Positions 8,042 through 18,097 are shown, numbered from the stretch's first letter. The stretch is 64,000 nt of DNA from Oscillospiraceae bacterium (GCA_017436035.1 JAFSDV010000008.1:1-64000); one strand, 5' to 3'. Notes: generated by a model not told the origin, from the sequence alone. Translations and numbers: made by a program.

Positions 8042-9466
8042 ATGGGCGGATTTTTCGGCATCACATCAAAAACCGATTGTATGATGGATGTGTTTTTTGG
8101 CGTGGATTATCATTCTCATTTAGGCACACGCCGGGGCGGTATGGCGGCGTATGACCGTCAGATCGGTTTGCAGCGTGTGATCCATAATATAGAGAATTCT
8201 CCGTTTCGGACAAAATTCGAGCATGTTTTGGAGGAAATGAGCGGCACAGCAGCCATTGGCTGCATCAGTGACACAGATCCACAGCCACTGCTGATTCGTT
8301 CAAGGCTTGGCACATATGCCATTTCCATCATTGGTGCGATCAATAATGCGAATGCGCTGATCAATCAGTATTTGGTCTGCAGTGGCGGTCACTTTGATGC
8401 AATGACCGGCGGCAAAATCAATTCCACAGAGCTGGTAGCGGCTTTGATTAGCCAAAAGGACAGTTATGTGGATGGTATTTTATTTGCCCAACAGGTCATC
8501 GAGGGAACAGCCAACATCCTGCTGCTGACCGACGAAGGAAAGCTCATTGCTGCCAGAGACCGGTTGGGCAGGATCCCGGTACAAATCGGAAAGAATGACG
8601 AGGGTTACTGTGTTTCCTTTGAGCAGTTTGCTTATACCAAGCTGGGATATGAGCATGTATGCGAATTGGGCCCCGGTGAGATCGCAGAGCTGACCCCTGA
8701 TGGAATGAAGCAGCTTTCTCCTCCCGGTCAGGAAATGCGGATGTGCGCATTTCTTTGGAGCTACTACGGTTATCCAACCTCCACATATGAAGGCGTTAAT
8801 GTAGAGGCTATGCGTTATCGCAATGGCGCGGCGATTGCTCAGCGGGATATGGCTATGGGACGGTCCATGGATATCGACTATGTAGGCGGTGTTCCGGATT
8901 CCGGTACGCCCCACGCCATTGGCTATGCAAACTGCACAGGGCGACCCTTTGCCCGGGCATTTATCAAGTATACACCGACCTGGTCCAGAAGCTTCACACC
9001 GGCAAAACAATCGGACCGGAACAAGATTGCCAAGATGAAGCAGATTCCGGTCCATGAGCTGATCCAAGGTAAGAATTTGCTGTTTGTGGATGATTCCATC
9101 GTTCGTGGCACGCAGCTCAAAGAGACTGTTGATTTCCTGTATGAGAACGGTGCCAAGTCTGTGCATATGCGCTCTGCCTGCCCGCCGATCATGTATAGCT
9201 GTAAGTATTTGAATTTCTCCCGTTCCACCAGTGATATGGACCTGATCTCCCGCAGGGTGATCGTAGAGCTGGAAGGTGAAGAGGGTCTTAAGCATATCGA
9301 TGAGTATGCGGACGGCGATACAGAGCGCGGAAAGGCAATGCGAAAAATGATCTGCGATAAGTTCAAGTTCGCTTCCCTAGGCTTCCAAACGCTGGATGGC
9401 GTGATCAACGCTATCGGATTAGAGCCCTGTAAGCTGTGTACCTATTGCTGGAACGGCAAGGAATGA
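8042..9466 (+). CDS. purF: Amidophosphoribosyltransferase-like protein without the N-terminal catalytic cysteine
   Basis: PurF makes phosphoribosylamine from PRPP and glutamine-derived ammonia, the first step of purine synthesis. The 474-residue chain has both PurF domains. The phosphoribosyltransferase half looks intact, with the PRPP motif VDDSIVRGT near residue 345, and it keeps cysteines in the positions expected for a [4Fe-4S] cluster (MRMCAF, YSCKY and CKLCTYC at the C-terminus). The glutaminase half begins [10 protein letters not shown]: the codon after the start is GGC (Gly) where the Cys nucleophile of MCGI(V/F)G is required, and the first cysteine is residue 13. The ATG follows AAAGGAG (8030-8036), so no other start restores it. 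Either it uses free ammonia or another glutaminase, or it has a different role; no normal purF is present in the window. Confidence 0.88.
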   Translation: MGGFFGITSKTDCMMDVFFGVDYHSHLGTRRGGMAAYDRQIGLQRVIHNIENSPFRTKFEHVLEEMSGTAAIGCISDTDPQPLLIRSRLGTYAISIIGAINNANALINQYLVCSGGHFDAMTGGKINSTELVAALISQKDSYVDGILFAQQVIEGTANILLLTDEGKLIAARDRLGRIPVQIGKNDEGYCVSFEQFAYTKLGYEHVCELGPGEIAELTPDGMKQLSPPGQEMRMCAFLWSYYGYPTSTYEGVNVEAMRYRNGAAIAQRDMAMGRSMDIDYVGGVPDSGTPHAIGYANCTGRPFARAFIKYTPTWSRSFTPAKQSDRNKIAKMKQIPVHELIQGKNLLFVDDSIVRGTQLKETVDFLYENGAKSVHMRSACPPIMYSCKYLNFSRSTSDMDLISRRVIVELEGEEGLKHIDEYADGDTERGKAMRKMICDKFKFASLGFQTLDGVINAIGLEPCKLCTYCWNGKE

Positions 9467-9483
9467 TAAAAGGAGATTGGGTT

Positions 9484-10530
9484 ATGGAAAAAAGTTATTC
9501 TGCAAGCTATGCCGCTGCCGGTGTGGATATTACTGCCGGATATCGGGCGGTTGAATTGATGAAAAAGCACGTTGCCCGTACCCGTAACGCGGGTTGCTTG
9601 GACGATGTGGGCGGTTTTGGCGGCTGTTTTGGTCTGCCTGTTGCCGGTATGGAAGAGCCGGTGCTGGTGTCCGGTACAGACGGCTGCGGCACAAAGGTCA
9701 AGCTGGCAATCCTGATGGACAAGCACGACACCATTGGCATCGATGCGGTGGCTATGTGCGTTAACGATATCATTTGCTGCGGCGCGAAGCCTCTGTTTTT
9801 TCTGGACTACATTGCCTGCGGAAAGAATGTTCCGGAAAAAATTGCAGAAATCGTCGGCGGCGTAGCAGAGGGCTGTGTTCAGTCCGGTGCAGCATTGATC
9901 GGCGGTGAAACTGCCGAGCATCCCGGTATGATGCCTGTGGAGGAATATGATCTGGCTGGTTTTGCAGTAGGCATCGTGGATAAGAAAAAGATCATTGACA
10001 ACACCAAGATGAAGGAAGGGGACGTGGTGATCGCGCTGCCCTCCACCGGTATCCATTCCAATGGCTTCAGCCTGTGCCGGAAGGTGTTTGATATTGACAA
10101 CAACAACCCGGAGCTGTATGTACCCCGGGAGGAGCTGGGCGGCAAGACAACTGCCGAAGCCTTGCTTGTGCCTACCAAAATATACGTCAAGCCTGTGCTT
10201 GCACTGCTGGAAAAGGTGAACGTGAAGGGCATCAGCCATATCACCGGCGGTGGTTTCTATGAGAATATTCCCCGTTCTATTCCCGACGGACTTTGCGCCA
10301 AGATCGACAGAAGCGCAGTAAAGGTCCTGCCCATCTTTGACCTGATCGCAAAGACCGGAAATATTCCGGAGCGGGATATGTTTAATACATACAATATGGG
10401 TGTTGGAATGAGCATCGTCGTGCCTGCAGAGGAAGTGGAGACAGCACTGCAGATCCTGAAGACCAATGGCGAGGATGCTTATGTAATCGGAAGCATTATT
10501 GCATCTGATGATAAAATTGTAATCGAATAA
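9484..10530 (+). CDS. purM: Phosphoribosylformylglycinamidine cyclo-ligase
   Basis: PurM closes the imidazole ring, turning FGAM into AIR with ATP. The 348-residue length is normal. Motifs include [12 protein letters not shown] near residue 60, [27 protein letters not shown] and the C-terminal NMGVGM segment, all typical of the PurM/PurL ATP-binding superfamily. The frame can be extended upstream to 9436 inside purF, but the AAAAGGAG at 9468-9475 fits the ATG at 9484, and the family starts with [11 protein letters not shown] close to this point. Confidence 0.96.
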   Translation: MEKSYSASYAAAGVDITAGYRAVELMKKHVARTRNAGCLDDVGGFGGCFGLPVAGMEEPVLVSGTDGCGTKVKLAILMDKHDTIGIDAVAMCVNDIICCGAKPLFFLDYIACGKNVPEKIAEIVGGVAEGCVQSGAALIGGETAEHPGMMPVEEYDLAGFAVGIVDKKKIIDNTKMKEGDVVIALPSTGIHSNGFSLCRKVFDIDNNNPELYVPREELGGKTTAEALLVPTKIYVKPVLALLEKVNVKGISHITGGGFYENIPRSIPDGLCAKIDRSAVKVLPIFDLIAKTGNIPERDMFNTYNMGVGMSIVVPAEEVETALQILKTNGEDAYVIGSIIASDDKIVIE

Positions 10531-10545
10531 AAAGGGGAGTCTGGA

Positions 10546-11169
10546 ATGGATAAAGCGCGAATCGCTGTGCTGGTTTCCGGTGGCGGTACCAACCTTCAGG
10601 CACTGATCAACGCTCAGAACAAAGGGATCATCAGCAGCGGTCAGATCGCGTTGGTGATCTCCAACAATCCCAATGCCTTTGCACTGAAGCGTGCGGCTAA
10701 GGCTGGCATTCCAACAGCGGTAATTACAAAAAGTGAATTGGGAAGTCAGCAAGCTTTTGAGGAACGAATCAAGAAAGAACTGCAGAGCTATCAGATCGAT
10801 TTGATTGTGCTGGCTGGATTTATGTCCATTCTGAGCAAAAATTTTACGGCAGATTTTCCGGAGCGCATTGTGAATGTGCACCCTTCGCTGATCCCTGCGT
10901 TCTGCGGCAAGGGATATTACGGCCTTCGTGTTCATGAAGAGGCACTGAAATACGGTGTAACGGTTACGGGCGCGACTGTGCATTTTGTTAACGAGATCCC
11001 TGACGGCGGCAGAATTATTCTCCAAAAAGCAGTAAAGATTAAGGAGGGTGACACGCCGGAGATTTTGCAGAAGCGTGTGATGAAGCAGGCGGAGTGGAAA
11101 ATCTTGCCCGAGGCGGTTGAACAGGTAAGTAAAAAGCTGATGAATAACAGAAAGGTAGTATTGAGATGA
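10546..11169 (+). CDS. purN: Glycinamide ribonucleotide formyltransferase PurN
   Basis: PurN transfers the formyl group of 10-formyl-tetrahydrofolate to GAR. The 207-residue protein starts with VLVSGGGTNLQALI, the phosphate loop, and has NVHPSLIPAF near residue 106 with the catalytic Asn and His, followed by a conserved Asp in NEIPDGG. The substrate loop reads FCGKGYYGLRVHEEA where E. coli has PGLHTH; I recall this variant from Clostridia. Its folate cofactor is the one whose shortage raises ZTP, matching the riboswitch upstream. The stop overlaps the next start (ATGA). Confidence 0.95.
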   Translation: MDKARIAVLVSGGGTNLQALINAQNKGIISSGQIALVISNNPNAFALKRAAKAGIPTAVITKSELGSQQAFEERIKKELQSYQIDLIVLAGFMSILSKNFTADFPERIVNVHPSLIPAFCGKGYYGLRVHEEALKYGVTVTGATVHFVNEIPDGGRIILQKAVKIKEGDTPEILQKRVMKQAEWKILPEAVEQVSKKLMNNRKVVLR

Positions 11170-11879
11170 ACGTGTATGAAACTGGTTCCCTGGCGGAGAA
11201 GCTTTCCAACAATACATATCCGGGACGCGGAATTGTGCTGGGTATCAGCCCGGACGGAAAGAAAGCAGTTGCTGCTTATTTTATTATGGGACGCAGTGTG
11301 AACTCCCGTAATCGGGTGTTTGTGGCAGAGCCGGACGGAATTCGGACCGAAGCCCATGATCCCAGCCTGATGAAGGATCCTCACCTGATTATTTATCATC
11401 CTGTACGGGAAGCCGGCTGCGGTCTGATCGTTACAAACGGCGATCAGACAGACACGGTTTGGGAATACCTGTCCAGAGGTGAAAGCTGGGAGGCCGCTCT
11501 GCGCACCAGAATGTTTGAGGACGACGGTCCTAATTGGACACCCAGAATCAGCGGCATTCAGGGGAAGGACGGCAGCTATAAGATGTCCATATTGAAGGCT
11601 GCAGATGCTGAAGGCAGTGCATGCGCAAGGTTCTTCTATGAGTATCCCGGCGTTGCTGGTTTGGGTCATTTTATCCACACCTATGTGTGTGACGGAAATC
11701 CTGTGATTCCCACTTTCCAGGGTGAGCCGGAGCGTGTGGAGCTGTGCAATGACATCGATGAGCTGACAGATCTGCTTTGGAATAACCTGAATCCGGACAA
11801 CAAGATCTCTCTGTTTGTCCGTTATACGGACCTTGAAACCGGTAAATTTGAGCAAAGAATCCTCAATAAGCATCAGTAA
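11166..11879 (+). CDS. purO: IMP cyclohydrolase, archaeal PurO type
   Basis: This 237-residue protein resembles the archaeal PurO family rather than the N-terminal domain of bacterial PurH; both close FAICAR to IMP. Similar segments are the start YPGRGIVLG, the central IVTNGDQTD (archaeal IVSNGTHTD) and TPRISGI. It sits between purN and the AICAR transformylase, the position that a bifunctional PurH would fill, so the last two steps of purine synthesis are encoded by separate genes. It overlaps purN by four bases, which suggests coupled translation. No PurH MGS-like cyclohydrolase domain is present in the window. Confidence 0.87.
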   Translation: MNVYETGSLAEKLSNNTYPGRGIVLGISPDGKKAVAAYFIMGRSVNSRNRVFVAEPDGIRTEAHDPSLMKDPHLIIYHPVREAGCGLIVTNGDQTDTVWEYLSRGESWEAALRTRMFEDDGPNWTPRISGIQGKDGSYKMSILKAADAEGSACARFFYEYPGVAGLGHFIHTYVCDGNPVIPTFQGEPERVELCNDIDELTDLLWNNLNPDNKISLFVRYTDLETGKFEQRILNKHQ

Positions 11880-11892
11880 AGGAGCAATACAA

Positions 11893-13077
11893 ATGAAAGA
11901 GTTTGAACTGAAGTACGGCTGCAACCCCAATCAAAAGCCTGCGAAGCTGTATATGCATGACGGCAGCGAGCTGCCTTTTACCATTCTGAACGGCAGACCC
12001 GGATACATCAATTTTATGGATGCACTGAACTCCTGGCAGCTGGTCAAGGAGCTGAAGGCAGCAACAGGTATGGTTGCAGCCACCTCCTTTAAGCACGTAT
12101 CACCTACCTCTGCTGCAGTCGGCAAGCCTCTGAGCGAGGATCTGAAGAAGGCCTGCTTTGTTGACGATGTTGAGGGCCTGGACGAGAATCCTCTGGCCTG
12201 CGCATATGCCCGTGCCCGGGGTACGGACCGGATGTGCTCCTTTGGTGACTGGGTCGCTCTGTCTGATATCTGTGATGCAATGACTGCCAAATTGATCGCC
12301 CGGGAGGTTTCCGACGGCGTGATTGCCCCCGGTTATACCGAAGAGGCTCTGGAAATCCTGAAGACAAAGCGCAAGGGCAGCTATAATGTGGTAGCGATCG
12401 ACCCCAATTATGTTCCTGCTGAGGCTGAAAACAAGCAGGTTTACGGCATTACATTCCAGCAGGGTCGGAATAATTTCAAAATTGGTGAAGAGCTGCTGCA
12501 GAACATCGTAACTGAAAACAAAGATATGCCTCAGGATGCAAAGGTCGACCTGATCGTTGCGCTGATCACTCTCAAGTACACCCAATCCAACTCTGTGTGC
12601 TTTGCGGTGGACGGACAGGCGATCGGTGTAGGTGCCGGTCAGCAGAGCCGGATTCACTGCACCAGACTTGCCGGAACAAAGGCTGACACATGGTTCCTGC
12701 GGCAGCATCCCAAGACGCTCAATCTGCCTTTCCGCTCTGATCTGGGACGCCCCAACCGGGACAATGTGATCGATGGCTATATCAACGGCAATGAAGAGGA
12801 TGTCTGCGCAGACGGTATTTGGCAGAATTACTTCACCGCTCAGCCTGAGCGTCTGACAGAGGAAGATAAGAAGGCGTGGCTTGCGAGCCGGCAGAATGTC
12901 GCTCTGGGCTCTGATGCGTTCTTCCCCTTCAGCGATAACATTAAGCGTGCGGCCGCTTCCGGTGTAAAGTATATTGCTGAGCCCGGCGGCTCCATACGTG
13001 ACGATCTGGTCATTGAGGAATGTAACAAGCGTGGCATTGTGATGGCCTTTACCGGCATGCGTCTGTTCCACCACTAA
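11893..13077 (+). CDS. purH: Stand-alone AICAR formyltransferase (PurH C-terminal domain)
   Basis: The protein formylates AICAR with 10-formyl-tetrahydrofolate to give FAICAR. It is 394 residues and corresponds to the C-terminal domain of PurH only: LKYGCNPNQKPA at the start, TSFKHVSPTSAA near residue 70 (the Lys-His pair of KHxNPCG), KYTQSNSV, GAGQQSRIHC and the ending GGSIRDDLVIEE plus FTGMRLFHH. The cyclohydrolase domain is missing and is replaced by the separate purO just upstream. The frame extends to 11815 inside purO, but the ATG at 11893 has AAAGGAG at 11878-11884. Confidence 0.94.
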   Translation: MKEFELKYGCNPNQKPAKLYMHDGSELPFTILNGRPGYINFMDALNSWQLVKELKAATGMVAATSFKHVSPTSAAVGKPLSEDLKKACFVDDVEGLDENPLACAYARARGTDRMCSFGDWVALSDICDAMTAKLIAREVSDGVIAPGYTEEALEILKTKRKGSYNVVAIDPNYVPAEAENKQVYGITFQQGRNNFKIGEELLQNIVTENKDMPQDAKVDLIVALITLKYTQSNSVCFAVDGQAIGVGAGQQSRIHCTRLAGTKADTWFLRQHPKTLNLPFRSDLGRPNRDNVIDGYINGNEEDVCADGIWQNYFTAQPERLTEEDKKAWLASRQNVALGSDAFFPFSDNIKRAAASGVKYIAEPGGSIRDDLVIEECNKRGIVMAFTGMRLFHH

Positions 13078-13087
13078 GAATATAGCA

Positions 13088-13106
13088 GGGCGGACTCTGT
13101 CCGCCC
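13088..13106 (+). other. Short GC hairpin before purD
   Basis: GGGCGGAC (13088-13095) and GTCCGCCC (13099-13106) form an 8-bp perfect stem with a 3-base loop between the transformylase gene and purD. There is no T-run. It resembles the other operon-internal hairpins of this window. Confidence 0.6.
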
Positions 13107-13131
13107 AATCCCCATGATTGAGGAGGTCCGT

Positions 13132-14397
13132 ATGAAGATAATGGTCGTTGGCGGCGGCGGAAGAGAGCATGCCATCATTAAGAAATTAAAAGAAAATCAA
13201 TCTGTGACCGAGATCTTTGCCTTGCCCGGAAACGGCGGTATGGCACAGGATGCGATCTGCGTGGATATCGGCGCAAAGGATATTGAGAATATTGTGCAAT
13301 TTGCCTGCGAAAACGGTATTGAATATGCGGTAGTTGCCCCTGATGATCCGCTGGTTTTGGGCTGTGTGGATGCACTGGAGGCAAAAGGTATTCCCTGCTT
13401 CGGTCCTCGTAGCGAGGCGGCAGTGATTGAGGGAAGCAAGGTTTTTTCTAAGAATCTGATGAAAAAATATGGCATTCCCACTGCTGCATATGAGGTTTTT
13501 ACCGATATGGAGGCAGCCCTTGCCTATTTGGAAACTGCGCCTATTCCCACAGTTATTAAGGCTGACGGACTGGCGTTGGGCAAGGGCGTGATCATTGCCG
13601 AGACCCGGCAGGAGGCCATGGATGCGGTTCGTTCCATGATGGCGGATAAGGTTTTTGGAAAAAGCGGTGATCAGATCGTTATTGAAGAGTTTTTGACCGG
13701 TCCGGAGGTGTCTGTTTTGGCATTTACCGACGGTAAGACGGTTGTACCCATGGTTTCTTCCATGGATCACAAACGGGCAGGGGACAATGACACCGGACTG
13801 AACACCGGCGGTATGGGCACTGTTGCGCCCAATCCCTATTACACTGATGCAATCGCCTGGGAATGTATGGAGAAGATCTTCATGCCGACGATCCGTGCTA
13901 TGAATGAAGAAAACCGCACCTTTAAGGGCTGCCTGTATTTCGGTCTGATGCTGACACAGGATGGTCCTAAGGTTATTGAATATAACTGCAGATTTGGTGA
14001 TCCGGAAACACAGGTTGTTTTGCCGCTTTTGAAAAGCGACCTGCTGACAGTGATGCAGGCAACAACAAACGGCACACTGGCGGATACCCCGGTGGAGTTT
14101 GCAGATCAGCATGCCTGCTGTGTTATTACAGCCTCTGCCGGCTATCCGCAAAGCTATGAAAAAGGTTTTGAGATCACTATGACCGAAGAGACCCGGGCAC
14201 ATACGTTTGTTGCTGGTGCGGCATTGAAGGATGGAAAGCTGGTAACTGCCGGCGGTCGTGTGACCGGTACAACTGCGGTTGCAGACAGTTTGCAGGAAGC
14301 AATACGCGAGGCATATCGGCTTGCTGACGGTGTGCGTTTTGAAAAGGCATACCGCAGAAGTGACATTGGTCAGCGTGCGCTGGCCGCGAAGCAATAA
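13132..14397 (+). CDS. purD: Phosphoribosylamine-glycine ligase
   Basis: PurD joins phosphoribosylamine to glycine using ATP. The 421-residue ATP-grasp protein begins MKIMVVGGGGREHAI, the family N-terminus, and has GLALGKGVI in the ATP-binding region, NTGGMGTVAPNPYY near residue 225 and YNCRFGDPETQ near 285. The frame is open from an ATG at 13114, but AGGAGG at 13121-13126 points to ATG 13132, which also fits the family start. Its substrate is the unstable product of PurF, so its presence here fits an active first step in the pathway. Confidence 0.96.
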   Translation: MKIMVVGGGGREHAIIKKLKENQSVTEIFALPGNGGMAQDAICVDIGAKDIENIVQFACENGIEYAVVAPDDPLVLGCVDALEAKGIPCFGPRSEAAVIEGSKVFSKNLMKKYGIPTAAYEVFTDMEAALAYLETAPIPTVIKADGLALGKGVIIAETRQEAMDAVRSMMADKVFGKSGDQIVIEEFLTGPEVSVLAFTDGKTVVPMVSSMDHKRAGDNDTGLNTGGMGTVAPNPYYTDAIAWECMEKIFMPTIRAMNEENRTFKGCLYFGLMLTQDGPKVIEYNCRFGDPETQVVLPLLKSDLLTVMQATTNGTLADTPVEFADQHACCVITASAGYPQSYEKGFEITMTEETRAHTFVAGAALKDGKLVTAGGRVTGTTAVADSLQEAIREAYRLADGVRFEKAYRRSDIGQRALAAKQ

Positions 14398-14410
14398 GGA
14401 GGGTGCTGCC

Positions 14411-17400
14411 ATGGTTTATCGTGTATATGTAGAAAAGAAGAAGGGGCAGACCCATGAGGCGGACAGCCTGTTTAAGGAGATCAAAGAATTTCTCCAGATC
14501 AAAGGACTGACGTCTGTGCGGGTTCTGAACCGCTATGATGTGGAGCGGATCGATCAGGAACTGTTTCACTACGCTGTAAAAGCTGTGTTTTCTGAGCCGC
14601 AGGTGGATACGGTTAGCTTTGATGTCCCGAAGGGCTCAATCGTATTTGCGGTTGAGCCGCTGCCCGGACAGTTTGATCAAAGAGCGGATTCTGCCGCCCA
14701 GTGCATTCAGATCCTTTCTCAGGGCGAGCGTCCCCTGGTCCGTACAGCAAAGGTCTACGTCTTGGAAGGACAGCTGTCTGATGCAGATGTTGCTGCCATC
14801 CGCAAGCATGTGATCAACCCGGTGGAGAGCCGGGAAGCCGGTCTTCAGCTGCCTGAAACCCTGGAGATGGAAGTGACCATCCCGGAATCCGTTGCAACAG
14901 TGGAGGGCTTTTTGGAGCTGGATCGAGAGGGTCTGGCAGAGATGATCAAAAGCCATGGTCTTGCCATGGATCTGGATGATATTACCTTCTGCCAAGACTA
15001 TTTCAAGTCGGAAAACCGCAACCCCACCATTACAGAAATTCGTATGATCGATACCTACTGGTCCGATCATTGCCGCCATACCACCTTCAACACCACCATC
15101 GATGATGTAAAGTTTGAGGATGCGCTGCTTCAAAGTGCGTATGATGAATACCTTGCGACCCGCAAGGAATTGGGCCGTACCAAGCCCGTCAATCTGATGG
15201 ATATTGGTACGCTGGCAGGCAAGTACCTGCGGAAAAACGGGTATTTGGAAAAGCTGTATGAGTCTGAGGAAATCAACGCCTGCACTGTCCGTATGACTGT
15301 GACAGTGGACGGTGAGGAGCAGCCCTGGCTTCTGCTGTTTAAGAACGAGACCCATAACCATCCCACAGAGATCGAACCCTTTGGCGGTGCGGCTACCTGT
15401 ATCGGCGGCGCGATCCGTGATCCGTTGGCAAGCCGTGCGTATGTGTATGCGGCTATGCGTGTTACCGGTGCTGCTGACCCTTTGAAGCCTGTCCATGAGA
15501 CTATCAAGGGCAAGCTGCCTCAGCGAAAGATCGTGACGACCGCTGCTGCAGGCTATTCCTCCTACGGCAACCAAATCGGTTTGTGCACCGGTATGGTGGA
15601 CGAGCTGTATCACCCCGGTTACGCTGCCAAGCGCATGGAGATTGGTGCGGTTATCGGCGCGGTCCATGAGGACCATTCCAAGCCGGACTATCCCGCACCC
15701 GGTGATCAGGTGATTCTTTTGGGCGGTAAAACCGGTCGCGATGGTTGTGGTGGTGCAACAGGCTCCTCTAAGAGCCATACTGTTGAATCGTTGGGCTCTT
15801 GCGGCGCAGAGGTTCAGAAGGGTAATGCGCCTGAGGAGCGGAAGCTGCAAAGACTGTTCCGTAACGGCGAAGCAGCGGTGATGATCAAACGCTGCAACGA
15901 TTTCGGCGCAGGCGGTGTTTCCGTTGCCATCGGTGAATTGGCAGACGGTCTTCAGATTGATTTGAATAAAGTTCCAAAGAAATACGAGGGCTTGGATGGC
16001 ACAGAGTTGGCTATTTCCGAATCTCAGGAGCGTATGGCAATCGTGGTTGCAGCTGAAAATGTTGACCGCTTCTTAGAGCTTGCTGCCCAGGAAAATCTGG
16101 AAGCAACAGTTGTTGCGGAGGTTACTGAGGAAGCCAGACTGAGAATGAGCTGGAATGGACAGACCATCTGCGATATCAGCCGCGCGTTCCTCAATTCCAA
16201 CGGCGCAGAAAAGCACGTCAATGTAGAATTGGCTGCTCCTGCTGATTTCAAGCCTGTGATCAACGGCAGCTTTACGGAGAATATGAACCGTGTTGCTACC
16301 GATCTGAACACCTGTTCCAAGCGCGGTCTTTCCGAACGGTTTGATGCTTCCATTGGCGCAGGTACGGTTTTGATGCCCTTTGGCGGCATCCATCAGCAGA
16401 CCCCCATTCAGGCTATGGTCCACAAGATCAGTCTGGAAAAGGGGCATACAGATGACTGCTCGGTGATGGCATGGGGTTATAACCCGTTTATTACGGAAAA
16501 GAGCCCCTATCACGGCGCGTATCTGGCTGTTGTGGAGTCTGTATCCAAGCTGATTGCTACAGGTGCAAGCTTTGAAGATGTATACTTGACCTTCCAGGAG
16601 TACTTCCTGCGGGTCGGCAAGGATGCAAAACGCTGGGGTCAGCCCACTGCTGCACTGCTTGGCGCGTTTAAGGCGCAGATGGACCTGAAGATCGCGGCAA
16701 TCGGCGGAAAGGACTCTATGTCCGGTACATTTGAGGACTTGGATGTGCCGCCCACGCTGGTGTCTTTTGCTGTCACAACGGACAAGATTCCAAATATTAT
16801 TTCCAACGAGTTCAAGAAGGCTGGCAGCAAGGTCGTTTGCCTGTGTCCCGAATATGATCAAAACGGTCTGCCTGTAACTGAATCGTTGCTGAGCGTGTTT
16901 AAGCGTGTCACCCAGCTGATGCGTGATGGTAAGGTACAGTCCTGCTATACACCCGGTCTTGGCGGTATTGGCGAAGCAGTGATGAAGATGTGCTTCGGTA
17001 ACGGCTTGGGCTTTGCCTATGCTGAGGGTCTGAAGACAGAGGATATTTTCGGATACAGCTACGGCTCATTCCTTCTGGAAGTGACAGAGAATGTGCAGGA
17101 CGCTTGCTTCATCGGTACTGTTACCGATAGCGCTGCAATCTGCTGCGGCGGCGAATCTGTCTGCCTGAGTGCTCTGCAGAAGGCTTATGAGGACAAGCTG
17201 GAATCTGTGTATTCCTGCAATATTCCGGATGTAGTGACACCCATCGAGACGGTTTCCGCACCTGCAAAGCCCCGGGTTGCGCCTGCTGTTAAGGTTTCGA
17301 AGCCCAAGGTGTTGATTCCGGTCTTCCCCGGTACAAACTGCGAATATGATTCTGCCCGCGCTGTTGCAGACGCCGGTGCAGAGCCGGAGATCTTTGTAGT

Positions 17401-18097
17401 CCGGAATATGTCTGCCGATGCCATTTCCCGCAGTGTGGAGACCTTTGCGGAGAAGATCAAGGACGCTCAAATGATCTTTATTCCCGGCGGCTTCTCCGGC
17501 GGCGATGAGCCGGATGGCTCCGGTAAGTTCATTACTGCATTCTTCCGTAACGCAGCTATTAAGGAAGAGGTTACACGGCTTCTTGAGAACCGGGACGGTC
17601 TGATGTGCGGTATTTGCAATGGCTTCCAGGCGTTGATCAAGCTGGGTTTAGTGCCTTACGGCAAAATCATGGACACTGATGAGAACTGTCCTACACTGAC
17701 CTTCAACGTTATTGGCCGTCACCAGAGCCGGATCGTCCGTACCCGCGTGGCATCCAACAATTCTCCCTGGCTGGCAAAAACCAATGTGGGAGACATCTAT
17801 AACGTTGCCATTTCTCACGGCGAGGGACGGTTCTACGCCTCCGAAGAGCTTGCCCGGCAGCTGATCGCAAACGGTCAGGTTGCAACCCAGTATGTGGACC
17901 TGAACGGCAATGCAACAGCCGATGTGCGGTTCAATCCCAACGGCTCGATCTTTGCTATCGAGGGTATTACATCTCCGGATGGCAGAGTCTTCGGCAAGAT
18001 GGGTCACAGTGAGCGGATCGGTGCGGGTCTGTATAAAAACGTACCCGGTAATTACGATATTCGGATGTTTGAATCCGCGGTGGAATACTTCAAATAA
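14411..18097 (+). CDS. purL: Phosphoribosylformylglycinamidine synthase, large fused form
   Basis: This 1,228-residue PurL turns FGAR into FGAM using glutamine and ATP. It is the fused form: an N-terminal PurS-like region, a central tandem of PurM-like synthase domains (DTYWSDHCRHTTF near residue 218, NETHNHPTEIEPFGGAATC near 315, GGKDSMSG near 770) and a C-terminal class I glutaminase with FPGTNCEYDS, the nucleophile elbow CGICNGFQ and the HGEGRF segment. Thus purS and purQ are not needed. The start at 14411 lies behind AAGGAGGG (14396-14403). It closes the purine operon. Confidence 0.96.
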   Translation: MVYRVYVEKKKGQTHEADSLFKEIKEFLQIKGLTSVRVLNRYDVERIDQELFHYAVKAVFSEPQVDTVSFDVPKGSIVFAVEPLPGQFDQRADSAAQCIQILSQGERPLVRTAKVYVLEGQLSDADVAAIRKHVINPVESREAGLQLPETLEMEVTIPESVATVEGFLELDREGLAEMIKSHGLAMDLDDITFCQDYFKSENRNPTITEIRMIDTYWSDHCRHTTFNTTIDDVKFEDALLQSAYDEYLATRKELGRTKPVNLMDIGTLAGKYLRKNGYLEKLYESEEINACTVRMTVTVDGEEQPWLLLFKNETHNHPTEIEPFGGAATCIGGAIRDPLASRAYVYAAMRVTGAADPLKPVHETIKGKLPQRKIVTTAAAGYSSYGNQIGLCTGMVDELYHPGYAAKRMEIGAVIGAVHEDHSKPDYPAPGDQVILLGGKTGRDGCGGATGSSKSHTVESLGSCGAEVQKGNAPEERKLQRLFRNGEAAVMIKRCNDFGAGGVSVAIGELADGLQIDLNKVPKKYEGLDGTELAISESQERMAIVVAAENVDRFLELAAQENLEATVVAEVTEEARLRMSWNGQTICDISRAFLNSNGAEKHVNVELAAPADFKPVINGSFTENMNRVATDLNTCSKRGLSERFDASIGAGTVLMPFGGIHQQTPIQAMVHKISLEKGHTDDCSVMAWGYNPFITEKSPYHGAYLAVVESVSKLIATGASFEDVYLTFQEYFLRVGKDAKRWGQPTAALLGAFKAQMDLKIAAIGGKDSMSGTFEDLDVPPTLVSFAVTTDKIPNIISNEFKKAGSKVVCLCPEYDQNGLPVTESLLSVFKRVTQLMRDGKVQSCYTPGLGGIGEAVMKMCFGNGLGFAYAEGLKTEDIFGYSYGSFLLEVTENVQDACFIGTVTDSAAICCGGESVCLSALQKAYEDKLESVYSCNIPDVVTPIETVSAPAKPRVAPAVKVSKPKVLIPVFPGTNCEYDSARAVADAGAEPEIFVVRNMSADAISRSVETFAEKIKDAQMIFIPGGFSGGDEPDGSGKFITAFFRNAAIKEEVTRLLENRDGLMCGICNGFQALIKLGLVPYGKIMDTDENCPTLTFNVIGRHQSRIVRTRVASNNSPWLAKTNVGDIYNVAISHGEGRFYASEELARQLIANGQVATQYVDLNGNATADVRFNPNGSIFAIEGITSPDGRVFGKMGHSERIGAGLYKNVPGNYDIRMFESAVEYFK

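Noticed and set aside
9442..11217. A 591-codon open frame on the minus strand across purM and purN
   Set aside because: It is the antisense shadow of two clear genes, has no family motif, is rich in His, Gln and Cys as antisense frames are here, and has no ribosome binding site. The same applies to long minus frames over pyrD, purD, purL and argG.
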